64,000 nucleotides of DNA from an uncultured Lachnospiraceae bacterium (GCA_902761585.1 CACWKX010000007.1:16375-80374); one strand, 5' to 3'. Counted from the first letter of the stretch, positions 52,316-61,125 are shown. Program-made: numbers and translations. Notes: a model not told the origin generated them from the letters alone.

Positions 52316-53464
52316 TCAGACGCCGTAGATTGCCATGAAGGTACCAGCCGCGACAGCGGTACCGATGACACCTGCCACGTTCGGTCCCATCGCGTGCATC
52401 AGAAGAAAGTTCGTCGGATCAGCCTGCGCGCCGACCTTCTGTGAAACACGGGCAGCCATCGGGACAGCGGATACACCTGCCGAACCGATCAGCGGATTGA
52501 TCTTCCCGTGCGTGACAACCTTCAGAAGCTGGCCGAGCCAGACACCGCCGGACGTACCGAAGATGAATGCGATCAGGCCAAGGACGACAATCTTCAGCGT
52601 ATTGGCATTCAGGAATGCCTCAGCGGAGGTGGAAGCACCGACAGACGTTCCAAGAAGGATGACAACGATGTACATCAGCGCATTGGAAGCGGTCTCCGTC
52701 AGCTGCTTGACAACGCCGCACTCACGGAAGAGATTTCCGAGCATCAGCATACCAACCAGCGGAGCGGTTGTCGGAAGGAGCAGGCAGACAACGATCGTGA
52801 TAACAATCGGGAACAGGATCTTCTCCAGCTTGCTGACCGGGCGGAGCTGCTCCATCTTGATCTTGCGATCCTTCTCGGTTGTGAACAGCTTCATAACCGG
52901 CGGCTGAATGATCGGGACGAGTGACATATAGGAATATGCTGCGACCGCGATCGGTCCCATCAGCGTTGTCTGTCCGAGTTTTCCTGCAAGGAAGATGGAT
53001 GTCGGGCCGTCAGCGCCGCCGATGATTGAAATCGCCGCTGCTGCCTTTCCGTTGAATCCCATCGCAATTGCAAGGAAGTACGCAACATAGATACCCAGCT
53101 GTGCTGCCGCACCCATCAGGAATGAGATCGGGTTTGCGATCAGCGGGCCGAAGTCGGTCATCGCCCCGACACCCATGAAGATCAGGGACGGAAGGATGGA
53201 CCATTCGTCAAGCTGGTAGAAATAGTAGAACAGCCCTCCTGCGTGTTCAATCCCGAGAGAATCGACACTTGGAGCCGCAATGACATCCGGATAGATGTTG
53301 ACAAGCAGCATACCGAAGGCGATCGGGATCAGCAGGAGCGGTTCAAAATCATGCTTGATCGCGAGGTACAGAAAAACCAGTGCCACGCCAATCATCACAT
53401 AGTTTCCCCACGTCAGATTGAAGAACGCAGTCTGATGCAGAAGATTTGAAATAATTGAACCCAT
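52316..53464 (-). CDS. oadB: Na+-pumping decarboxylase beta subunit
   Basis: 382-aa integral membrane subunit that decarboxylates carboxybiotin and exports Na+. SIIGGADGPTSIFLAGKL is the ion-channel signature, and the C-terminal GPNVAGVIGTAVAAGTF the second conserved re-entrant region. Family length. OadB, MmdB and GcdB cannot be told apart by eye. Confidence 0.97.
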   Translation of the reverse strand: MGSIISNLLHQTAFFNLTWGNYVMIGVALVFLYLAIKHDFEPLLLIPIAFGMLLVNIYPDVIAAPSVDSLGIEHAGGLFYYFYQLDEWSILPSLIFMGVGAMTDFGPLIANPISFLMGAAAQLGIYVAYFLAIAMGFNGKAAAAISIIGGADGPTSIFLAGKLGQTTLMGPIAVAAYSYMSLVPIIQPPVMKLFTTEKDRKIKMEQLRPVSKLEKILFPIVITIVVCLLLPTTAPLVGMLMLGNLFRECGVVKQLTETASNALMYIVVILLGTSVGASTSAEAFLNANTLKIVVLGLIAFIFGTSGGVWLGQLLKVVTHGKINPLIGSAGVSAVPMAARVSQKVGAQADPTNFLLMHAMGPNVAGVIGTAVAAGTFMAIYGV

Positions 53465-53506
53465 CAGGTAAACCTCCTAACGTTCAGGACACAGGCAGCG
53501 GAAAAC

Positions 53507-53890
53507 TCAGTTCATGGTCGCAAGGAGCTGGCCATTCTCAACTGCATCTCCGACACCCACTTCGATGGAAGCGACTGTGCCTGCCTGCGGAGCGACGACC
53601 GGGATCTCCATCTTCATAGCCTCGAGCGTGACGATTGCGTCACCCGGCTTGACTGACTGTCCGACGGAAGCGTTGACCTTCGTCACCTTGCCCGGAACGG
53701 AAGCGTTGACCTTCACGGAGCCTGCGCCTGCGGAAGCTGCCTTCGGAGCTGCTGCCTTCGGAGCCGCCGCCTTCGGTGCTGCAGCCGGTGCTGCCTTCGG
53801 AGCCGCTGCCGGTGCTGCTGCAGAAGCCCCGTTCTCCTCAACAGTGACATCATATACATTGCCATTAACGGTGATGGTATAGTTCTTCAT
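53507..53890 (-). CDS. Biotin carboxyl carrier protein of the decarboxylase
   Basis: 127 aa: short N-terminal domain, a flexible Ala/Pro/Lys linker (~22-56, repeated PKAA units), and a biotinyl domain with EAMKMEIPV (biotinylated K93). 1.3S/GcdC/MmdC-type carrier that shuttles CO2 between the carboxyltransferases and the membrane beta subunit. 42 bp before oadB. Confidence 0.96.
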   Translation of the reverse strand: MKNYTITVNGNVYDVTVEENGASAAAPAAAPKAAPAAAPKAAAPKAAAPKAASAGAGSVKVNASVPGKVTKVNASVGQSVKPGDAIVTLEAMKMEIPVVAPQAGTVASIEVGVGDAVENGQLLATMN

Positions 53891-53938
53891 CTCAATTTCT
53901 CCTATTGAATGATTGTAGATTGTGATTGATGCTGCATC

Positions 53939-54841
53939 TCAGGCATTCTGCCAGCTGCTTTTTCTGCCTCTTCTTCTGATGGAACGGACGACAAAGCCAT
54001 CGGCCGGTGCCTTTCCATTCTCGCTCTCATACGCTGCAACCGCTGCTGCGATGACTGCGGCGATCTCACCGTCGTCAGTGCCTTCTTCCTCAGGCTCCTG
54101 TGCAGTCTCCGGCACAACCGGCGCGGCTGCCTCAGCAGCCTTCAGCTCCTTCTTCTTCCTGCTTCCGTTCGGAATGAAGCGGAACAGGCTGATGACCAGG
54201 GTCAGAAGAACGAGGATGAACATGACGTTCACTAGTCCGACAGCGGTGTTCTCCGCAGCCTTCTCGATGGCTTTCCCGACGGTCTCCTGGACATTCCAGT
54301 TGTAGGTTGTCGTCTGCGCTTTCATATCGACTGTAACTGTGACAGTTACCTTCGACTTGTCAGCTGCTGCCTTCTCATAATTCACAAGATCCGTGAACGT
54401 AACATTCGTTCCATCCTCTGCGACGGTGTAGGAATCAACACCCTGGTAGGCGCCGCACTGCTCTCTTACCTGATCCCAGGAAGCGATCAGACGTGTGGTT
54501 GACTCATCGCCGGAATCCTTGAGCTGTGCGATCTGGTCATCAGAAAGTGACGAAACCTGCGCCAGTGTCTGTTCGATGGACTGTTCAATGGCTGTGTAAA
54601 GCTGTTCATACTTGCGGTCCCCGGTCACCTCGGAAGGCTGAGCAACCGCTGTTGTCTCCTGCTGGGTCTCCCCGGTATCTTTGGCAAGCTCGCTCTCCAC
54701 TGCCTCGGCTTCCGTCGCCGCCTGCTCAAGCGCCGTCTCGGTGCTCGCTGTGGCTGACGCTGCAAAAGCGGTTCCGCCAAGCATGGAGACGGAAAGTCCG
54801 CATGCAAGCAGAATCGCGCTTAATCTTTTCTTCATCTGCAT
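53939..54841 (-). CDS. OadG-like small subunit with an extra extracytoplasmic domain
   Basis: 300 aa. Signal-like N-terminus (1-28), an extracytoplasmic region ~30-195 (KYEQLYTAIEQSIEQTLAQV, DUF3887-like impression), one TM helix (~202-224, VGLVNVMFILVLLTLVISLF) as in OadG/MmdD, then a cytoplasmic tail with an Ala/Glu-rich linker and AAVIAAAVAAYESENGK, the conserved OadG-type helix. It anchors the complex in the membrane. ATG 54835 is an alternative start. The exported part is much larger than in classic OadG (~80 aa). Confidence 0.8.
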   Translation of the reverse strand: MQMKKRLSAILLACGLSVSMLGGTAFAASATASTETALEQAATEAEAVESELAKDTGETQQETTAVAQPSEVTGDRKYEQLYTAIEQSIEQTLAQVSSLSDDQIAQLKDSGDESTTRLIASWDQVREQCGAYQGVDSYTVAEDGTNVTFTDLVNYEKAAADKSKVTVTVTVDMKAQTTTYNWNVQETVGKAIEKAAENTAVGLVNVMFILVLLTLVISLFRFIPNGSRKKKELKAAEAAAPVVPETAQEPEEEGTDDGEIAAVIAAAVAAYESENGKAPADGFVVRSIRRRGRKSSWQNA

Positions 54842-54850
54842 GCCCCTTCC

Positions 54851-56281
54851 TTATACAGTTGCGTGTTTTCTTGCCGGAAGATCTTCTCTCTTTGTGTAGA
54901 GCATCTCGAATGCACCGATTGCCATCTTTCTGGTATCTTCCGGTCTGATGATGGTATCAATGTATCCGCGCGAAGCTGCCGCATCCACGCTGTTCTGCTT
55001 CTTCTCGTACTCTGCTGCCTTCTCATTGATGGTTGCCGCATCGCTGCCATCGTACATGATCCCTGCCGCAAGCTTTGCGTCCATGGTGCCGACCTTCGCG
55101 CTGTCCCATGCAAAGGTGACATCCGCGCCAAGCGCCTGGCTGTTCATGATCGTGAAGCCGGAGCCATAGGCATTGCCCACAATCACGTTGACCTTCGGGG
55201 TTGTAGCGGATGCAAATGCTGTCACGAGCGCTGCAGCTGCCTTGCCGATTCTGTACTCGTTATGCTTGTCTGCAAGGAAACCCTCTGCATTCGTCAGCGT
55301 CAGGACCGGGATGTCGTATGCATCGCAGAAGTTCACAAAGGAAGCTGCCTTCTCGCAGCCCTTCGCGGTCAGGACCGGCTTGAACTCAGCCGTCTGCTTT
55401 CCGTCCGCATCGTATGCTGCCGTACGGTTTGCAACCGCGCCGACGGTCGTTCCGTTCAGCTTGATGAAGCCGGTGACCATCTCCTTCGCCTCTGCAGCCT
55501 TGACCTCGCAGAAGACGCCGCCGTCAGAAATCTGGGAAAGCGCAACTGCCGGATCCGCTGCAGCGCCTGCGATATCGGTGCACTCCCTGTTCAGGTCATC
55601 CGCAACATCGGAGAGCGGTGCTTCATCGGAGTTGTTCGCCGGGAGCATCGGAACCAGCGCACGAATCTGTGCAAAGATCTCGTCCGGTGTACCGACAAAA
55701 TCTACCAGGCCGGTATGCTCGCTCTGGAACGCAGCGCATGCGGTATCCTCTGTCTTGTTTCCTGCAAGCGCGTTCGGTGCATTCACAAAAAGCTTTCCAG
55801 CCTTGCCGTCCATGAACACAAAGTCGCTCAGGCCCGCTGCCACAGCCAGCCCGCCGCCGCACTGTCCGAGGACTGCGGAAATCTGCGGGATCACGCCGCT
55901 CGCCAGGGACATCTTCCGGTACAGCTCGCCGAATGCATTCAGCGCATCCGTGGACTCCTGCAGCCGGACGCCTGCGCAGTCGATCAGCCCGATCACCGGT
56001 GCGCCCATCTTCATGGCAAAATCATAGAGGCGGCAGATCTTCTTCGCATGCATCTCACCGATTGTTCCGCCGAGGACAGACGCGTCCTGGCTGTATACAT
56101 AGACCAGGTTATCGTCAATCAGGCCATAACCGGTGATGACACCATCCGAAGGAGTCTTGTCTTCCGTCAGGTTGAAATCAGTGCTGCGGGCAGTCACACT
56201 CTTTCCGATTTCAACGAAACTGTTTTCGTCAAGCAGGGCTTCGATTCTTTTCGCCGCACTGCTCTGTGCTGTATTGCTCAT
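54851..56281 (-). CDS. mmdA: Acyl-CoA carboxyltransferase subunit (12S/MmdA type)
   Basis: 476 aa, two crotonase-like halves. ASVLGGTIGEMHAKKICRLY and IDCAGVRLQES form the first half, and GNAYGSGFTIMNSQALGADV the second. It transfers carboxyl between an acyl-CoA (methylmalonyl-, malonyl- or glutaconyl-CoA) and biotin. The ATG at 56281 has GGAGG 8 bp upstream. First gene of the operon. Having it together with the pyruvate-type OadA is like the 12S/5S/1.3S transcarboxylase of propionibacteria. The acyl-CoA substrate is not readable here. Confidence 0.88.
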   Translation of the reverse strand: MSNTAQSSAAKRIEALLDENSFVEIGKSVTARSTDFNLTEDKTPSDGVITGYGLIDDNLVYVYSQDASVLGGTIGEMHAKKICRLYDFAMKMGAPVIGLIDCAGVRLQESTDALNAFGELYRKMSLASGVIPQISAVLGQCGGGLAVAAGLSDFVFMDGKAGKLFVNAPNALAGNKTEDTACAAFQSEHTGLVDFVGTPDEIFAQIRALVPMLPANNSDEAPLSDVADDLNRECTDIAGAAADPAVALSQISDGGVFCEVKAAEAKEMVTGFIKLNGTTVGAVANRTAAYDADGKQTAEFKPVLTAKGCEKAASFVNFCDAYDIPVLTLTNAEGFLADKHNEYRIGKAAAALVTAFASATTPKVNVIVGNAYGSGFTIMNSQALGADVTFAWDSAKVGTMDAKLAAGIMYDGSDAATINEKAAEYEKKQNSVDAAASRGYIDTIIRPEDTRKMAIGAFEMLYTKREDLPARKHATV

Positions 56282-56393
56282 GCTAAGACCTCCATCTAAA
56301 TACAACTGGTTACAAAACGTTTTATTCATCAATTCCTGCGACGCAGAAGGCGCAGTTTTGCCCCCTCATCACAAAAATCTGCCGAATCTCATA

Positions 56394-57254
56394 TTACTTG
56401 ATTAAGCTCTGAAAATCAAGGTCTTTCCTGCCCTCCGTCCCGGTCAGAATCCGCCCCCACGCCGTCCTCGGATGCCTGAAAATGTCTCCTGCCTTGCCCG
56501 TCTCCTGAACCGTTCCGTTGTGAATAATCGCGAGATCCGTACAGGCAGCCCTTGCCTCCTGCCTGCTGTGCGTGACAAAGAAAACCGGAATGTGCCGTTC
56601 TGAAAGCACCGACATTGTCTCCTCCAGAAGCTCGTCACGAAGATATTCGTCGAGCGCCGAAAACGGCTCGTCCAGCAGGACGATCTGAGGATTTCCCACC
56701 AGGATTCTCGCCAGCGCACATCGCTGCTGCTGACCGCCCGACAGCTCGGAGGGTCTCCGGTCCTCCAGTCCCTCCAGGTGCATACGCTCGATGATCTCGG
56801 AAATTCCCTTCTCTCTTTGCTGATTAGATGTGTATAATGCGCATTTCCTGTATTTTTTACGTGGCGTATCACGTATGTTTTCCTGATCCAGCTGTTTCTT
56901 CCCCGCTTCGATCCGCCGCTCCTGCTGAGCCGCTCCAAGGATCCCGCACCGGATGTTCTGGCGAACCGTCATGTTCGGGAACAAGGCATAATTCTGGAAC
57001 AGATAGCCCACTCTCCGAAGCTGCGGCCTGAGATTGATCTTCCGGCTGCTGTCAAAGAAGGTCATCCCGTTTATGACGATTCTTCCCCTGTCCGGCACGG
57101 CTGTCCCTGCAATGCAGCGCAGGGTCATCGTCTTGCCGCTGCCCGAAGCCCCCAGAAGACCGATCACGCCGCCCGGGTTCATTTCCGCCGAGTCCAGCCT
57201 CACCTGCAGCGGAAATGTATTCAGCTTCATCTCAATATCAATCAAAAAGTCCAA
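56394..57254 (-). CDS. modC: Molybdate ABC transporter ATPase ModC, with insert and no TOBE domain
   Basis: 286 aa. Walker A GASGSGKT (35-42), Q-loop Q87, signature LSGGQQQR (171-178), Walker B VLLDEPFSALDE, and the H-loop THSRQEA. The Q-loop to signature distance is 84 residues, ~35 more than usual, due to an AT-richer insert (~108-148). The C-terminal TOBE/MOP domain of E. coli ModC is missing. TTG start at 57254 with AAGGAG 7 bp upstream; ATG 57230 is possible. Last gene of xdhC-modB-modC; no modA is in the window. Confidence 0.87.
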   Translation of the reverse strand: MDFLIDIEMKLNTFPLQVRLDSAEMNPGGVIGLLGASGSGKTMTLRCIAGTAVPDRGRIVINGMTFFDSSRKINLRPQLRRVGYLFQNYALFPNMTVRQNIRCGILGAAQQERRIEAGKKQLDQENIRDTPRKKYRKCALYTSNQQREKGISEIIERMHLEGLEDRRPSELSGGQQQRCALARILVGNPQIVLLDEPFSALDEYLRDELLEETMSVLSERHIPVFFVTHSRQEARAACTDLAIIHNGTVQETGKAGDIFRHPRTAWGRILTGTEGRKDLDFQSLIK

Positions 57255-57311
57255 AACAGTACTCCTTCCGCTTCCATGATTAGCGCCGTCTTCGGACAGT
57301 ACACCTGTCGA

Positions 57312-57968
57312 TCATTGTCCTCTCCTGCCTTCCGTCAGGTTCAGCACAATCAGCACACAGGCAGACAGGACAAGATTGATCGCCACCCAGGCCGCCGCCC
57401 CTGCGTTGTCGCCCGTCCGCCAGAGCTGGTAGACCGTCGTCGCAATGGTAGCCGTCTTCCCGGGCGTGTAGCCGATCACCATCGACGTTGCCCCGTACTC
57501 TCCGAGCGCTCTCGCGAATGAAAGGACGGCTCCTGCAATGATCCCCTGCCTGCAGACCGGCATTCTGATGTGCCAGAAGATGTACGTGTCAGACAGGCCG
57601 AGCGTCTGGGCGCTCCACTGGCAGGTTTTGTCGAAGCTCTGAAAAGCCCCCCTCGCCGTCCTGTACATCAGGGGAAATGAAACCACAAAGGCTGCCAGGA
57701 CGCCCCCCGGCCAGCTCATGACAATCCGGACGCCCATTTCGTCCAGGAAATGCCCCAGCGGATGCCGGATGCCGAACACCTGGAGGATAAAGAAGCCGCA
57801 GACGGTCGGCGGCAGGACTAGCGGCAGCGTGAGCAGTGTGTCCAGAAGCCCGCGCAGAGCGGATGGCAGGCGGGAAATCTCGTAGGCTGCCCAGATCCCT
57901 GCAAAGAAAACCAGCACACTTGTGCAGGCTGCAATCCTCAGGCTGTTCCAAAGCGGAAAAAGATCCAT
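57312..57968 (-). CDS. modB: Molybdate ABC transporter permease ModB
   Basis: 218 aa with 5-6 helices, family length. The EAA loop ARALGEYGATSMVIG contacts ModC, and TLPLVLPPTVCGFFIL is the ModB signature in TM3. It imports molybdate for the Moco enzymes; an XdhC-like maturation factor is encoded 192 bp upstream. That gap holds a duplicated 22-bp sequence (58018-58039 and 58081-58102). Confidence 0.92.
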   Translation of the reverse strand: MDLFPLWNSLRIAACTSVLVFFAGIWAAYEISRLPSALRGLLDTLLTLPLVLPPTVCGFFILQVFGIRHPLGHFLDEMGVRIVMSWPGGVLAAFVVSFPLMYRTARGAFQSFDKTCQWSAQTLGLSDTYIFWHIRMPVCRQGIIAGAVLSFARALGEYGATSMVIGYTPGKTATIATTVYQLWRTGDNAGAAAWVAINLVLSACVLIVLNLTEGRRGQ

Positions 57969-58017
57969 AACGTCTCCGTTCTATTTTTTCAAGAATAACG
58001 CCTGTGTATTTTCGACT

Positions 58018-58102
58018 GGCGCTGCAGCGTCTCAGTCCGGATATTCAGTGCCAGCGACATGCCCACACGGCTTTTTGCCCGGCGCCGCAGCGTCTCAGTC
58101 CG
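58018..58102. repeat. Direct repeat pair upstream of modB
   Basis: GGCGCTGCAGCGTCTCAGTC plus CG (58018-58039) and the same with one change (58081-58102), spaced 63 bp. The following ~25 bp (GCCAGCGACATGCC against GCTAGCGCATGTCTGCC) also look related. Confidence 0.75.
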
Positions 58103-58160
58103 TTCGTCCGTCGCTAGCGCATGTCTGCCTGCCCCTTCGTCTTTCGTCCTTCGTCCCGTG

Positions 58161-59417
58161 TCACAGCACCTCGAGCAGAACGTCCATCGCACCTCCGCAG
58201 AGCATGTCTGCCTGCGCGCCGGTCCGTCCGGTCAGGTCGACCTGGAAGATCTCTGCCTTGTAAGGGCAGGTGTCCGCAGTGCTGCGCTCAAGCCTTGACT
58301 CTGCCATCAGCTGCAGTGCCTCGCGGATAACCTCCGCCTCCATGCAGCCTCCGCCGATCGTTCCGGCCGTCGTCCGGTCTCTCCGGATCAGCATCCGGGT
58401 GCCGGCCTGCCTGGGCGTTGAGCCTCGTCTGGAGACAATGGTTGCAAGCACCTGTCGCCCCTCACCGCCTGAAGCGATCCCTTCCAGAACATCCTCCGAT
58501 ATCTGGTTCCTCGCCGTGTCCGGCCTGACCGCCAGGATCTCCGAGACAATCGAGATGGCAATCTCCTCCGGTGTCTGAGCCCCGATCCTCAGACCAATCG
58601 GCGCGTGAAGCCGCTGCTGCATTTCCTCCGGGATGCCTTCCTCAAGGAGCGTCTGTTTCATCCGGGCAGACCTGGCGCGGGACCCCATCATGCCCACATA
58701 TCCGGTCTCATGCCTCATGATTTCCAGAAGGCATTCCCTGTCAAACCGGTGGCCGCGTGTCACGACCACGAAGTAGGTATCCAGATCATAGGAAATGGCC
58801 TCAGACCGGAGCGCCGCTGTAAAGTCGTCCGCGATCGTCTCATCTGCACCGGCCTTCTCTGCCAGCCGGCAGAAATCAATCCGGTCATCGATTGCCGTCA
58901 CTCTCCATCCGAGAAATCTGCCCAGCCGGATGACACCCTGCCCGACATAACCGGCTCCGCAGACTACAAGGTGTTTCGGATGCCCGAGCTTTTCTCGGAA
59001 GAGCATCTGCGTCGGAAGCGCGAGGATATCCACGGCATTCGCAGGCATTTCTGGATCCGCGTTCCGGTCCTCCTGTTCCGCTGCCATTCCGTCCCCGTGA
59101 AGATCCGTCACATTTGATGCTGCTGCCTCGCCTGCCGCGCCGCTGTCGCCAGCAGTATATTCAGCTGCCTCACTAGCTGCGCCGCTGCCGGCCGCTGCAG
59201 ATGCCGCTGCCCCGTTCGCCGAACCGCTGCCGACCACTGCTGTTGCCGCTGCCCCGTTCGCCGCGCCGCTGATGCCCGCAGTAAATACCGCTGCTGGCTT
59301 TCCGTCTGTCAGAAGCAGCTTCCAGCCGGTCTTCTCTCCGCCGGTGACCGTCACCAGCTCCTGATCCCGGTCTGTTCTCAGCTCCGAAAGGATGTCGTAA
59401 AATTCTCTCGCCGTCAT
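58161..59417 (-). CDS. XdhC/CoxI-type Moco-enzyme maturation factor, rearranged domains
   Basis: 418 aa. A Rossmann domain (~147-285: VVCGAGYVGQGVIRLGRFLG, VTRGHRFDRECL, MMGSRARSARM, APIGLRIGAQTPEEIAISI) is followed by a CoxI-like domain (~303-418: VLATIVSRRGSTPRQAGTRM, GTIGGGCMEAEV, MLCGGAMDVLLEV). In usual XdhC the order is the opposite. Residues 47-102 are four 14-aa Ala/Gly/Ser repeats (42-bp units). XdhC binds Moco and adds the terminal sulfur (or selenium) to xanthine-dehydrogenase-type enzymes; XdhD at 17 kb is the obvious client. Confidence 0.85.
   Translation of the reverse strand: MTAREFYDILSELRTDRDQELVTVTGGEKTGWKLLLTDGKPAAVFTAGISGAANGAAATAVVGSGSANGAAASAAAGSGAASEAAEYTAGDSGAAGEAAASNVTDLHGDGMAAEQEDRNADPEMPANAVDILALPTQMLFREKLGHPKHLVVCGAGYVGQGVIRLGRFLGWRVTAIDDRIDFCRLAEKAGADETIADDFTAALRSEAISYDLDTYFVVVTRGHRFDRECLLEIMRHETGYVGMMGSRARSARMKQTLLEEGIPEEMQQRLHAPIGLRIGAQTPEEIAISIVSEILAVRPDTARNQISEDVLEGIASGGEGRQVLATIVSRRGSTPRQAGTRMLIRRDRTTAGTIGGGCMEAEVIREALQLMAESRLERSTADTCPYKAEIFQVDLTGRTGAQADMLCGGAMDVLLEVL
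59112..59279. repeat. Four in-frame 42-bp repeats in the xdhC-like gene
   Basis: Encode AGISGAANGAAATA, VVGSGSANGAAASA, AAGSGAASEAAEYT and AGDSGAAGEAAASN. GC-rich; GCCGCTGCCCCGTTCGCCG is repeated exactly in two units. Confidence 0.85.
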
Positions 59418-59486
59418 GTTTCCACTCTTTCCACAAATTCCCTTAACCGGGCCGGTCAGGTGCCGATCCGGTCCGCCTGAAGTCCG

Positions 59487-60227
59487 CTAGACTCCAAGTC
59501 TTACGTTGGCCTCTTCCTCGGCTTCTGCCTTGAAATCTTCCACCTTCACAGGGTTCATGGCCGGAAGATCATCGACCGAATCGGTCCCGAAGTGCCGCAG
59601 AAATTCCTCTGTCGTTCCGAACAGGATTGGCCTTCCGGGCGCATCCAGCCGTCCGACCTCCTGAATCAGATTATACTCGACAAGCTTGTTGATGGCGTGA
59701 TCACATTTGACGCCCCTGATCTTCTCAATCTCCGTTCTCGTCACCGGCTGCCTGTACGCAACAATGGACAGCGTCTCCATCAGGACATCGGTCAGCGTCG
59801 TCTTCTGAGGCTGCCGGACAACCTTGATCAGCGTCGGATACAGCTCCTTCTTCGTGCTAAGCTGATAACGGTCCTCAAGCCGGATCAAACGGATGCCCCG
59901 GTCTGCAGCCTCATAGCGCTGCTGCATATCCTTCAGGACCTTCTCCGTCTCAGCCCGGCTCAGTCTTACCGCATCCGCGATCACGGCAATGTCCACACTT
60001 TCTCCCAGCGAGAAGAGAATCGCCTCAATCTCCGCCCGGAGGGTTTCCACAGAGGGCTCATCCTTCCTGTCTTCCGGGGCTGTGTTTCCCACATCGGATC
60101 TGACCTCCCCGGCTTCCGACGGCATGCCGGTCTCCTCCGATCCGGCCTTCTCCCCCTCCGGGGCTGCTGTCATGCTCTCCTCTGCCTGTGAATCATCTGC
60201 CTTGCCAGGTTTCTCAAGCTCCTTCAT
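59487..60227 (-). CDS. scpB: Segregation and condensation protein B
   Basis: 246 aa. The C-terminal two-thirds (65-240) are the tandem winged helices of ScpB: EAILFSLGESVDIAVIADAV, LMETLSIVAYRQPVTRTEIE, and GRLDAPGRPILFGTTEEFL. The first ~60 residues are an acidic disordered extension. It works with ScpA and SMC in chromosome compaction. It overlaps scpA by 14 bp. Confidence 0.96.
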   Translation of the reverse strand: MKELEKPGKADDSQAEESMTAAPEGEKAGSEETGMPSEAGEVRSDVGNTAPEDRKDEPSVETLRAEIEAILFSLGESVDIAVIADAVRLSRAETEKVLKDMQQRYEAADRGIRLIRLEDRYQLSTKKELYPTLIKVVRQPQKTTLTDVLMETLSIVAYRQPVTRTEIEKIRGVKCDHAINKLVEYNLIQEVGRLDAPGRPILFGTTEEFLRHFGTDSVDDLPAMNPVKVEDFKAEAEEEANVRLGV

Positions 60228-61047
60228 CTGCCGGTTTCTCCTCTATCCAGTCGTCGTCTTCCCCGTCCGCGTCCAGATCTGCCCACTGGGAACGGTCATT
60301 TGCCTCAATGTAAATCTCACCGAAATTCTCATCCTGCCGGACGTAGATGTGTCCGCGCTTCATCAACTCCAAGATTGTCAGAAAGGAGACCACCACATAT
60401 GTCTTTCCGGGTCTGAGCATCAGGAGATTTCTGAACGTGCAATGCCGGCGGTTTTCAATAAAATGCTCGACATACTGCATCGTCTCTTTTGTGTTGAATT
60501 CCTCTTTTTCGATCCGGCCGAACCCCGCACGGATCGGATCCCGCAGGTCCTCGCGCCGCTTCATGACGTCCTGAAAGACCTTGTAGAGGGCCGGCAGCGT
60601 CACCTTCGCATCATCCAGAATCTTGTCTGCGCTGACAGGCGGACGGTAAGCCGCGACCTCCCTTGGAATCTGCTTCTTCCGAAAATAAGTGCCCTCCGCT
60701 TCCTTCTCCCGCTCGCGCAGCTCCTGCGACATATACTTGTAGGTCTTGTAGGCGATCAGCTGACGGACCAGCTCGTCTCTCGGATCGATCTCCTCGCCTT
60801 CCTCATTCTTCTCCGCCGGCAGCAGCATCCGTGACTTGATATCGAGCAGCTCCGCCGCCATCACGAGGAATTCGCTCATCCGGTCCAGCTCCGGCTCCAG
60901 CGCCTGCATCGTCGACAAGTACGCCATATACTGCTCCGTAATCAGCGCGATCGGGATGTCGTAGATATTGACTTTATTCTTATCGATCAGGTGGAGCAGA
61001 AGATCCATCGGACCCTCATACGCCTGCAGTTTGATCTCAATCGCCAT
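60214..61047 (-). CDS. scpA: Segregation and condensation protein A
   Basis: 277-aa kleisin. The N-terminal YEGPMDLLLHLIDKNKVNIY is the SMC-neck-binding signature; the C-terminal winged helix has FLTILELMKRGHIYVRQDEN. It bridges the SMC heads with ScpB. An acidic tail (DADGEDDDWIEEKP) ends the protein and overlaps scpB. Confidence 0.97.
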   Translation of the reverse strand: MAIEIKLQAYEGPMDLLLHLIDKNKVNIYDIPIALITEQYMAYLSTMQALEPELDRMSEFLVMAAELLDIKSRMLLPAEKNEEGEEIDPRDELVRQLIAYKTYKYMSQELREREKEAEGTYFRKKQIPREVAAYRPPVSADKILDDAKVTLPALYKVFQDVMKRREDLRDPIRAGFGRIEKEEFNTKETMQYVEHFIENRRHCTFRNLLMLRPGKTYVVVSFLTILELMKRGHIYVRQDENFGEIYIEANDRSQWADLDADGEDDDWIEEKPADEGA

Positions 61048-61125
61048 TCTGTGCTCCTACAAAGCCAAGGATTCCCGGCCACGCCGGTCTGTTGATCTCA
61101 GGTCTGTCCTCAATCTTCCTTTTAC

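Noticed and set aside
54863..56299. 478-codon plus-strand open frame opposite the 12S carboxyltransferase
   Set aside because: Antisense shadow of a well-supported gene; its Cys/Arg/His-rich translation is typical of a mirror frame.
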